A DNA stretch of 64,000 nt from Cycas panzhihuaensis (taxonomy: Eukaryota > Cycadophyta), in NCBI GenBank assembly GCA_023213395.1, contig CM041465.1, positions 204,359,741 through 204,423,740 of the forward strand, read 5' to 3'. Shown here one piece after another: positions 22,261 through 32,836 of this stretch. The notes beneath the pieces are model-generated. The model made no database searches. It saw nothing but the letters and a program-made list of their open reading frames with translations, and was not told the origin of the DNA. A program made the translations under genes and the position numbers. Each line of letters starts with the position of its first letter. Positions within the stretch are counted from its first letter, which is position 1.

Positions 22261-24623
22261 GTCCCCCCCTTTGAGACGATGAGTCCCCGCAGCATTGGAG
22301 ATGAGGATGTTTCTGGATGAACTCATCCAGATCCCAAGTAGCTTCATCAGCATCGCAGCTGACCCACTATACCAAGTGTTCAAAAATAGTGCACCTAGAG
22401 GTGGCGGTCAGACCGGCAAGGATTTTATCAGAGGAATTGTGAGAGTTTGTTCTTTAGAGAGAATGGGTAGGGTCGTGGGGTGTAACTTTAGCTCTAAGGT
22501 ATTTTTAGGTAGGACACATGGAAGACATTATGGATATTAGTGTCCGGGGAGTAAGGGCATAAGCAACTTCACCAATTTTGTGTGATCTTATAAGGGCCAT
22601 AGTAGCGGGCTTAGTTTATGCCCTTGATGGGACTTGAGTGATGGTTGCTTATAAGGTTGGAGGCAAAGGTATATTAGATCTCCAATATCAAAGGATCGAT
22701 CGGACGGTGGCGGTTTGCCGCTTGTTTCATTCAATTTCGAGCAAAGGGCTAGATTTTGTTAAAGGGCATGCAAGATTTGATCCATTTCTAAAGCTTTTGT
22801 TGCAAAGAAGTGGTTCTAAAGTTTATGGCTAGGTATGGTGGGTGTGGGTGGTAGCCATAAAGAGCTAAAAAGGGGAACATACCAATGGCGTAATAATGGG
22901 AGGAGTTATACCAATACCTCTGTAGTAAAACCATTAGGTCTACTTACTTGGTGTTCTCAAGCGAACCAACGTAGATAAATTTCTAAAGTTTTGTTTAGAA
23001 CCTTAGATTGGCCATCCGCTTGTGGTCGGTATGTAGAGCTCATATTAAATGATGTTCCAACAAATTTTAAAGAGTTCTTGCCAAATGAGCTAGTAAACTT
23101 AGGTCTCAGCCATAAAATGATAAATGATGGAAGCCATGGAGGCGAATATGAATTGGACATATAAGCCGTCGCTGAGACAGACAAAGAATATGAGATGTGC
23201 AATCGAGAAAGTGGGTGAATACTTAGTTAATCAATCAATGATTACCTAAATGGAGTCAAACCCGGCAGATGGGGGTAGGCCCGTGATGAAGTCCATGGCA
23301 ATATCTTGCCACTTACCTTGCGCGTAATATTTAATGGTTGGAGAAGGCTGTGGAGAGGTTCGCTTTCTACTTTATTTCATTGATAGGTGTCATATTCTAA
23401 TCACGAAGGTGAATATGGTGGTCTTCATGTGGGGCCAAAAGAAATCATGCGTAAGTATCCGCTGATAAGTCTTATCAAAGCTAGAGTGGCCGCTAAGGGG
23501 ACGAAAGTGGTATTTTTGTTAGGATTTTAGGGATGAAACGAGGAGGAGGGATGGACAAAGATAATGATTGTGGTAGAGGAGGTGATTGTTGAAGGTTGAC
23601 CAACCTTTATAGCAGAGAACTTTTCTCCAATTAGGATAGTCCGGGCTAGGCTTGATTTTTAACACATAGTTCATCAAGCCAAAAGGGTTAGGGGGCCGAT
23701 ACGGCATGGAGGGTTGGGTCATAGGAACATTGCTCATCGTGGATGGAGAGACGTGAAAAAGCATCCGCCACTATATTGTCTTTTGCCTTTTTATATGTTA
23801 TTGAGAAGTCAAAGACTTGTAATTATGAACCCACTTAAATTTTGTTCTTCGCATAAGACCGGCCGAAAGCACAAATTATGGAGGCTAAGTGATGATCCTG
23901 TAAGAATAGTGAACTTCAGAGCCTAAGAGATGTTGTTGCACATTTATCAATAAAGCATGTGTGATAGCCTTTATTTCTTTATGATATGTAGAGAGATAAA
24001 GCCCGTGATCTTTTAATTTTTGGCTTTCAAATACAATGGGATGAGAGTCTTACATTAGATCTGAGACTCTGGGAACCGAACCCCTCAAGCATCGCATTCA
24101 AGTTGGAAGGGTTGTTAAAAATCTGGGAGTGATGAGGACTAGAGTGGAGTCATTACAACTCTTACAGGAAAAAGGCAAAATTTCTACTTCGGGAGACCAT
24201 TGAAAAGCCTCTTTACGAAGGAGGTTGGTTAATGGGGTGGCAAGAGTAGCATAGTTATGCACAAAGCGTTGATAAAACCTATGAGCCTAAGAAATGCTCA
24301 TAGTTGGGTAAGAGTGGTAAAAGTACAGCATTGCGGATGATCGATATTTTATCTGGCTCATATGCACCCTTTCCGATATATGATATGACCCAAATATTTG
24401 AGTCTCGATTGTCCAAACCTCACACTCTAGATAGTTTCTACATGAGTTGGTCGCTTTACAACATTTGGAGAACAATTTTTAAGTGTTGATATGGAGATCC
24501 GTGCAGCACTATAAATGCTAGAATGTCACCAAAGAAAACTACAAGTGACAAATCAAGTGTAGGGCCCAAAGATTTTATTCATGAGAGCTGAAGGTTACCG
24601 GCATCGGGGTGAAAGGCCAAAGG
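22261..24623 (-). pseudogene. Ty3/gypsy chromovirus pol, partial (left arm)
   Basis: The C-terminal half of a gypsy polyprotein, read from the gap outward. The RT end has YLGHIIYRKG, then TNLLRKEAFQWSPE at the RT/RNase H junction, then RNase H ending in YKKAKDNIVADAFSRLS (about 23,740). The integrase has WQDIAMDFITGLP and RPQADGQSKVLNKTLE (about 22,960-23,020), followed by YYGPYKI and IGEVAYAL. The chromodomain tail DEFI(R/Q)KHPHL is near 22,290-22,330. This domain order marks a plant chromovirus. The frame is heavily interrupted. The RT N-terminus, protease and gag are missing at the gap. Confidence 0.88.
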
Positions 24624-25123
24624 NNNNNNNNNNNNNNNNNNNNNNNNNNNNNNNNNNNNNNNNNNNNNNNNNNNNNNNNNNNNNNNNNNNNNNNNNNNNN
24701 NNNNNNNNNNNNNNNNNNNNNNNNNNNNNNNNNNNNNNNNNNNNNNNNNNNNNNNNNNNNNNNNNNNNNNNNNNNNNNNNNNNNNNNNNNNNNNNNNNNN
24801 NNNNNNNNNNNNNNNNNNNNNNNNNNNNNNNNNNNNNNNNNNNNNNNNNNNNNNNNNNNNNNNNNNNNNNNNNNNNNNNNNNNNNNNNNNNNNNNNNNNN
24901 NNNNNNNNNNNNNNNNNNNNNNNNNNNNNNNNNNNNNNNNNNNNNNNNNNNNNNNNNNNNNNNNNNNNNNNNNNNNNNNNNNNNNNNNNNNNNNNNNNNN
25001 NNNNNNNNNNNNNNNNNNNNNNNNNNNNNNNNNNNNNNNNNNNNNNNNNNNNNNNNNNNNNNNNNNNNNNNNNNNNNNNNNNNNNNNNNNNNNNNNNNNN
25101 NNNNNNNNNNNNNNNNNNNNNNN
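24624..25123. other. Assembly gap, exactly 500 N
   Basis: A run of exactly 500 Ns, a typical placeholder size used by Hi-C scaffolders for gaps of unknown length. It lies at the axis of the inverted repeat. The left arm reaches about 250 bp further into the gypsy RT than the right arm does. Confidence 0.98.
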
Positions 25124-27305
25124 AGGGGTACATATGAGCCGATAAAATATCGATCATCACAATGTGGCCAACACCACCACTCTTACCCAAGCTGAGCATT
25201 TCTTAGGCTCATGCAGGGTTTTATCGATGCTTTACAATGCGTAACTATGCTACTCTTGCCACTTTACATTAACCAACCTCCTTCGTAAGGAAACTTTCAA
25301 TGGTCTCCAGTAAGTGCCTTTTCCCTTAAGGTTACATGGCCTCCCTCTGATCCTCATCACTCTGATTTTTAACTTGACCCTTCCAACTGAATCTCGATGT
25401 AGGGGTTCGGTTAGGTGCCCGATCCCTAATGTAAGACTCTCATCCCATTGTATTTGGCTTCCCAAAATTAAAAGATCACCGGGCTTTATCTACATATCTT
25501 TGTAAAGAAATAAAGGCTATCACATGCTATTGAAGTAAATACTTGGCAACATCTCTTAGGCTCTAAGTTCACTATTCTTACGAGATCATCACTTAGCCTC
25601 CATAATTTATTCGCTTCGGCCGGTCTTACATCGAAAGAACAAGCTAAGTGGGTTCATCGATTACAATTCTTTGACTTCTGATAACATATAAAAGAGCAAA
25701 GACAATATATTCAGCGGAGATGCTTTCCCGTCTCCATCCACGATGACAATGTTCCTAACCCAACCCTCCATGCCGCCATCAAAGAACCCCTAACCCTTTT
25801 GGCTTGATGAACTATGTGTTAAAAATCAAGCTTCTAGCTGAGACTATCCTAATTGAGAGAAAAAGTTCTCACCCATAAAGGTTGGTCAACCTTCAACAAT
25901 CACCTCCTCTACCACAATGCAAGTGTCTTTGTCCATCCCTCCTCCTCATTCATCCCTAAAATCCCTAACAAGAAATACCACTCGTCCCCCTTGGCGGCCA
26001 CTCTAGCTTTGATGATAAGACTTATCAGCCCCGATCTCAAGGATCTGCCAGTTTCTTTTGGCCCCAGCGTAGAGACATTCACCTTACATTCATTCTTCCA
26101 TTGTTAGAATATGACACCTGCTCAATGAAATAAAGTAGAAAGCAAACCTCTCCCTGGCCTTCTCAACCATTAAATATTACGCAGGTAAGTGGCGAGGAGA
26201 TATTGCCATGGACTTCATCATGAGCCTACCCCCATCTGCACGGGTTTGCAGCTCCATTTAGGTAATCATTGATTGATTAACTAAAAGTACTCACAACTTT
26301 CTCCCGAGTTGCACATCTCATATTCTTTGTCTGTCTCAGCGACTTATATGTCCAATTATATATTCGCCTCCATGGCTTCCCATCATTTATCATTTATGGC
26401 CAAAGGACCACTAAGTTTACCTGTAAGCTCCATTTGGCAAGAACTCTTTAAGAATTTGTTGGAACATCATTTAATATGAGCTCTACATACATTACCACAA
26501 ACGGATATTAAGCCAATCTAAGGTTCTAAACAAAACTTTAGTAAATTTATTCTCGTTGGTTCGCTTGAGAACACCAAAAGCTAAGTAGACACTCAATGGT
26601 TTGCCACTTTAGCCAGAAGGTATTGGTATAACTCCTCCCATTATTACGCCATTGGTATGTTCCCCTTTTTAGCTCTTTATGGCTACCACCCACTTTGCCC
26701 ACCATACTTCCTAGCCATAAACTTTAGAACCACTTCTTTTGCAACAAAAAAGCTTTGAAATGGATCAAATCTTGCATGCCCTTTAACAAAATCTACTTTG
26801 CTCCGAAAATTGAATGAAGCAGTAGCGAGCAAACCGCCAGGCCTCCGATCGATCCTTTGATATTGGAGATCTAATATACCTTCCTCCAAGTGACCTTATA
26901 AGCAACCATCACTTTCAAGTCCCATCAAGGGCACTAAACTAAGCCCACACTACTATGGCCCTTATAAGATCCTGCACAAATTGGTGAAGTTGCTTATGCC
27001 CTTACACTCCCCGGACACTAATATCCATAATGTCTTCCATGTGTCCTACCTAAAAAAAATACCTTAGGAGCCAAAGTTACACCCCCACACGACCACCCAT
27101 TCTCTCTAAAGAACAAACTCTCACAATTCCTCTGATAAAATCCTTGCAGTCACACCAAGTACCACCTCTAGGGTGCACTATTTTTGAACACTTGGTATAG
27201 TGGGTCGGTGCGATCTTGATGAAGCTATTTGGGATCCGGATGAGTTCATCCGGAAACATCCTCATCTCGATGCTGTCGAGGGGACTCATCGTCTCAAAGG
27301 GGGAC
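25124..27305 (+). pseudogene. Ty3/gypsy chromovirus pol, partial (right arm)
   Basis: Mirror of 22,261-24,371. It starts inside the RT (CATATGAGCC... matches left about 24,360) and continues through RNase H, the integrase (MDFI region about 26,205, then a degraded version of the DGQSKVLNKTLE region near 26,510-26,560) and the chromodomain tail DEFIRKHPHLDAVEGTHRLKGG at about 27,239-27,303. Many more indels separate it from the left copy than in the outer parts of the arms, as expected for a poorly supported contig end. Confidence 0.85.
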
Positions 27306-27670
27306 CTATAACATAACCCCACCTTTCCTTATGAGGAACCGCCAATGCAAGTAAGTATTGGGGGTTTAGGAAGTTATGTGTATGGAGTAAGCGAAGTCCA
27401 CTAAGATGTAAAATTTCGCTAGGGCCACCAATAGAATCATTAAGGATGAAGACCCTTACTTGTGTATTTAAAGGGTTAAACCACTCGTAATGTTATGGAG
27501 GATGATATATTGAAAGGAGAAAGTATTTTAGTACTCATTTTGGTGATTCATTTTCTGTGATCTGCTTGCGCACTCATGTTATTTGGCTTCATTTTCTACT
27601 AATTATCACTCCTACGAGCCCCGATCTCTGAGAAGGAATGGTCCAGGCACCATATTAAACTCACTTTCAC
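27306..27670 (+). repeat. Gypsy 3' LTR, probable (right arm)
   Basis: Follows the PPT CAAAGGGGGACC (27,294-27,305). Contains GTGTATTTAAAGGG as a possible TATA box. Mirrors 21,894-22,260; its outer edge is estimated. Confidence 0.6.
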
Positions 27671-29049
27671 CAGAAATCAGTCGACAGTTTTCTAAAACAG
27701 ATGACTTGGCCACTGTCTAGAAAACTTTACAAGAAAAATATGATAAGGTTGATATACATCAAGTCATTGTCCTAGAACAATAATCGTATTGACCTTACTT
27801 TTGATGATTTTTCTAATGTTGAGGATTTTTTAAGTAAAATTTAATTAATCAATAAAGATCTAGGAAACTATATCAAATCTAAAACTAAAGATGGTGATAC
27901 TGAAAAATAATCATGCATGTTAGAGACAACGATATACTCAGACGTCTTCTGATAAACAAGTTACCAAATAATTTAATCTCTACAAAATTGCCGGATAACA
28001 AGCTAGCGACCCTCCTATAACATTCAACTGTTGACAAACCAGTTGATCGATCATCAAATAATGTTAATTTAAGCGTATTAAAAGATCCTTCATAAGGCTT
28101 TGTTTCCAAAACTAAGCCACAATTTAAAAATAAACAATAAAATAATTTTCATAGTACTCAAAATTTTTAGAAATCTCATGAGGTTCACAATCTAATTCAC
28201 AAAACAATATTAAGTATTCGTCCATCCAAACAGGTATACTCTAATCAATCCTTTCATAATAGAAACAATGTAACCCTTCTTAGAACACTAATTATGCATA
28301 TTGTCATAAAAATGCCACACCATTGATGTCAGAAGTAGAATAACTAAGCATGGAAAGTTTCTAAGGGATTACAAAATCGACCTCAATCCCATCCTCAATC
28401 ACGACCTCAAAATCGACAAACTCATAATCGTTTTTAGCGGAACAACGTGTTTGTTGCCCTTACAAATCAACCACTACAATAGATCCTTGACTGCACATCC
28501 CATCACATGATAGACACTAGAAAATTTAACCACTTATCAATGCAGATCAACTCAAGAAGAGATTTCTTTCGGAAGTGGTACCCAACTTAAAGTCAAAGGA
28601 TCATGTGATGTTACCTTAAAGGATGGATTAATAAAGATGTTTTCTACATACGGTCTATTACCAAACCCACTTTATGTCTATCAAATCTGGTAGAAAGACC
28701 TTGTCATCAAATTCTAGAAAAATAAATTTATCATTAAGGAACCATTAAACAAATTTAGACTCATCGCCTCGTGGACCTATTGATCATAACACGTCTCTAT
28801 AGTCTAACAAGTCTACGAAATAACAAAACAAAATCTTTATCGCCTTTATTGTCAACCGACTCAACCAAACTTTGAGATGCACGATTTGGCCATACAAGTT
28901 ATGGCAAACCAGAATATCTAAAGAAGCATGAAATGGTTCATGGTCTTCACCCTTAAACACATTTATGGTGTTTGTGAAGCTATGTGATAGGTAAACAACA
29001 CATGGACCCATTTCCATATAAAACTCAATTCAGAGCAATAATTCCACTT
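27671..29049 (+). pseudogene. Copia-B gag C-terminus to pre-integrase (right arm)
   Basis: Mirror of 20,483-21,893. The gag remnant begins near 27,680, and NRPQSHPQSRPQNR lies in the linker near 28,370. The protease DSG region near 28,480-28,500 is more damaged here than on the left (bases missing around the Ser-Gly codons). The sequence ends at CACTT (29,045-29,049), the duplicated target of Copia-C. Confidence 0.72.
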
Positions 29050-29371
29050 TGTTGGGAATGATCCCAATGTATGTGCACTAGCCGCTTAGGGCCCCTCAAA
29101 GCCGCCTGAGGGCCCCTAGGCACCTCGAGCTGCTCAAAAGCCGCCGGATCGACCACTCACGTGAGGTATCACCGCCATTTATTTTTATATTTTTTCAAAC
29201 CAACCTTAATTGTTGTCGGCAAGGGGTGATGGCGCCCGACGCCTCCCAATTCTCTATATAAGGGTTAGGAATACCTCCGTGTTAATTAACACCGCCACTC
29301 TATTGAAATTGCCGCTGTACTCAAGATGAGAACGTCGTGATGTCCGCTTTCCGCCTCCTCCGGCTCCATCA
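29050..29371 (+). repeat. Copia-C 5' LTR (right arm)
   Basis: A 322-bp LTR from TGTTGGGAATGATCCC to GGCTCCATCA, with TATA CTCTATATAAGG near 29,253. The promoter palindrome is shortened (GTGTTAATTAACACC). A degenerate PBS follows. Confidence 0.9.
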
Positions 29372-32300
29372 TTTGGTATCGAGCCACGGTGATGCTATTG
29401 TCTAGTTTCCTGGTTTTAGTTGCTCAATCGTCCGACTAAACATATCTATATGACCGCCGCTGAGATTACGGCGAGCTCACCGATCTTTGGAGAAGACGGA
29501 TCTGGATTCCATCCATGAAGAAAGATCTCCGCTCGTAAGTTTGTACTCAAACTAGGTTCTTCGCTTTCTTTTTTACTTGTTCAACATTTAAATAGACGTT
29601 GTGATATATGTCCTTTTACTTTGTATTTTGATCTCCAGACTTTGGATTATTAGCTATCCTCGGATCCATTGTCTCGGTTTCCATTATTTACATTGTTATT
29701 ATATTTGGCCTCATCTGTGCACTCTTTACAACCATTCGGACTCCGCCTCTGTTTTATGTGCATCATGGCGTGTCTAGCTCTACTTCTCTGTGCATCGCCC
29801 GCTTATCTAGCCTCCCTGCTTAAACTCAAGGCCGTGACTCTGCCCTCTGCCTCGCTCTGCTAGCGCCTGTCTGTGTGCAAGCCCGCCGCCTCTTTATCAC
29901 CTTACCTTTGCTCCGTGTGCATCTCAAATCTCTCCGTCACTCTCGCCTCCAAAAACCCTGTTCATTAAATCTCTTCGTCTCCGAAAGGCCCAGCACTCTA
30001 CATCAAAGCATTTCTCCTATCGTCAAAGCATTTCTCCTATCTTCTCGCCCTCTATGTGGCCGCTGTCTTTGTATCCTTACGCCTGGTATGTTCATCGGCA
30101 GCTTCGAAGGAGGCCCGCTACACCTTTTACTATTCTAACTGATTTCGCTTTGTGCTATTTAGCCGCCACCAGAGTACATCGTCTCCATTCGGATCGCTTG
30201 GCCCCGCCTGCCGTCTCCATTCGAACCTTTGTTTTCGATCTTCATCTCGGATTAGTCATGTGATCGCTTAATCCGCTGATGCCGAGTATCGCCTTTCATC
30301 ATCGCTGATTATAAATCGCCATTCGCCAGATATTAATAGTCTCGCTTATATCGATCGATCGTAATCATATTTCGTGTTATATATTCTCGCTTGCGTTGGC
30401 GTATTAATCGCCGCTTTCATATTGATATGATATCTATTTGTGTTGGCATCTCGCTACATTCAAATATATTTGCGCGGCATATCAATCGTGTTATATTTGC
30501 GCTGCCATTCATCCTTCAGATTCATATTAAGCGTTAATCGTGTTAGCGTTTATATATTTAGTATTCCGTTGGCATATTAATGTGTCATATATATTTGCTA
30601 TATATTCGGGTTGCATTTTGTTATATATTCGCTTTTATTTATCAGATGTGTTAAAATCCGGTTTTAAAGGGTTTAAGTTCATTTTTAAACTCGACGAGCG
30701 AGTTCACCCTCCCAGCATCGAGGTTTCCGTTATCTGTTGGTCTTGGGTTCAATCCTAGCTCGGTCCCTCTTCGCACCCGATTTTAAAGTTTTTAAATTTT
30801 AAAACTTATTTTTTAAAATTTTATTTTTCCATAGGGTTATTAGGCTTTTGTGGCCATAACTTCTGTTGGCTCATCGCTTTGAGACCGAAACCACGTCAAT
30901 AGATCAGAAATTTTTCAGATCGATTTCGATTTGGTCATAAGACCAATTTGGTGCCCATTTGACCTTGTTTTGACCTTTTTAACATTTGACTTTCGAAATT
31001 TCAGCTTTTTTTGCAATTTTAACAAAACCGGTTTTAGAACCTGGCCTCATTTATTTCTGATAAATTGTTTTGTGCCCAAATTTTCTCTATTGCAATCTAA
31101 GTCATATAGACTTTAATACCCATTTTTTATTTCAATTCTTTGAGTTCATTTTCACTAATATTTTAATCGCTAAAATAAGAAATTTAGTTGATTTTGCCTG
31201 TTTCTTGAACATTCTCCATAAAGATACTTGTCACATTTTCACTATAACTTTTGCAATTTTATCAGTTTCATTTCCGCTAGCTTCGTTGGGAAGTGACTCA
31301 TTTCTCTTCATTGTGATATATTTTTCATATATTTTGACACATTTTGCTTATATTTCAAATCGCCTAAAGTTGAAGTATTTTATTAGCCTAAATCGCTTTT
31401 TTTTACATTGCTTAATATATTCTTTCAAAATTTTCAATTGGCGGAATATTAATTACTTCATCAATAATATTTGATCATTTTTAACTTTTCTAAGGATTAA
31501 TTAGTACTTTCATACAATTTTTGCCTACCACTGCTCTGTTAGGCTCCATAAGGAGGTCCTTTCCTTTGCCTCATTCAAAGCGTGATTTATTGGTATCCAT
31601 TTTCAAAACCGTCTATTTTATTGGATTCACATCTCAAAGAATCTACATATTGATAAAATTTTAAGCTATTCGACCTCATTCAATATAGTTTTCAATCATT
31701 AAGTTGAGTATATATATACATCCTAACAAGCTTGTCTCCTTTCAAAAATTGTAAAGAAAATTCTAGTTCATATTTCCTTGTTTACTCAAGTTTCGCTGAT
31801 CTTTCTATAAGCACTTTACATTATTTTTGAACAAGCATTTGTTTATAAGGCAATACATAAAGTTGTTCTTAAAGAAGTTTTTTACATTTAAGATTTATTA
31901 TTCATTTGAGAAATTGGCATCTGTTTGAAAACTATCTATTCTCAAAAGTTTATTTTTAAATCTTGCATAAGTGAAAAGTTTTGAGCATCATTACTTCCTT
32001 TTGATTGTTTTACTTTAAAAGTGTATCAAAGTTGTTGAAAAATATCATCTTTCTTGCACTTATAAAAGGAAAATTGCATTTTTTTCAAAGGCATATTATA
32101 TTTGTTTGAAGGACATTATTTTTTGAAAAAAGCAAAAGAGTTTTTTTAAAAGTTTTTATTTCATCTTGCTTAGAGCTTTTTTTATTATCAAAAGAAATTT
32201 TCTTTTCTAGCAAGACCACATTGCTAAATAGATTAGTTTTCACATTAAATAAGATAAATCCCGAATTGAACCACACTTTTTCCGGCCTTGCAAGGGGAAC

Positions 32301-32836
32301 ATTAGGACCCCGAGGTTACCATCCATACACGCTAATCTACTTACTCATATTGGATGATGACACCATTAGCTATCGTGTGTATACTTGGCGGTGAGGTGCG
32401 TAACCTTTCATTTTATGGTGTTTGGAGACCAAGGCTAGACACGGAGGGTGAGTGCCTTTGGTTCGAGAACCTTCACCACTAGATCCTGGTTAGGCATAAA
32501 TCCAAGCGGTGGACCAACAATTCAGGGGGGTGTCAAAGCCTTCTTAGCAGCCCACGTACTGAGGTATATAGAGCCTAGCGCTCCGTATCAGTATAAAGGG
32601 TCCCTATTTTGCCATCCGTAAGCGGGCGCCATTTGATGAATATGGCAAAGGTTGCCCGGAAAACATAAACTTAGAGCCTAGTAGCCTTTCTAGGTCCTAG
32701 TTCATTTGTTCAAACTTTTGAAAACCTTGGGATATATATATTTAGAAATAATTTCTTTCATTTAAGTTCTTTCAAATTTTTTACATTCAAATATTATTTA
32801 TTGCATTTATCACATTTTATACAACTTTAATTTAAA
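29372..32836 (+). other. Copia-C long 5' leader (right arm)
   Basis: Mirror of 16,692-20,165. No supported coding region. The first ~1.3 kb differ from the left arm by many small changes. The part from about 30,900 onward is much closer to the left arm. The GC-rich block (about 32,280-32,690) and the repeat array (about 30,300-30,660) are present. Confidence 0.68.

Larger units (their letters stand above)
1..24623. repeat. Left arm of a ~24.5-kb inverted repeat
   Basis: This stretch reads as the reverse complement of about 25,124-49,503, in the same order of elements. Matched landmarks are base 1 with 49,503, the LINE poly(A)/target duplication 4,842-4,859 with 44,667-44,684, the Copia-A LTR edge 7,959 with 41,567, the Copia-B LTR edge 9,570 with 39,947, the Copia-C LTR edges 12,183 with 37,336 and 20,482 with 29,050, and the gypsy RT 24,371 with 25,124. 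Coordinate sums stay within 49,495-49,537, so net indel drift is only tens of bases. The arm runs off the window start inside the LINE, so its true outer end is unknown. Confidence 0.95.

Noticed and set aside
24579-25199. Long open frames spanning the centre of the window
   Set aside because: They consist almost wholly of undetermined residues from the 500-N gap.
31070-31474. A 134-codon Phe/Ile-rich frame that resembles a membrane protein
   Set aside because: AT-rich leader sequence translated in one frame gives Phe/Ile-rich strings. The left arm frame is shorter and diverges at its end, and no family is recognised.
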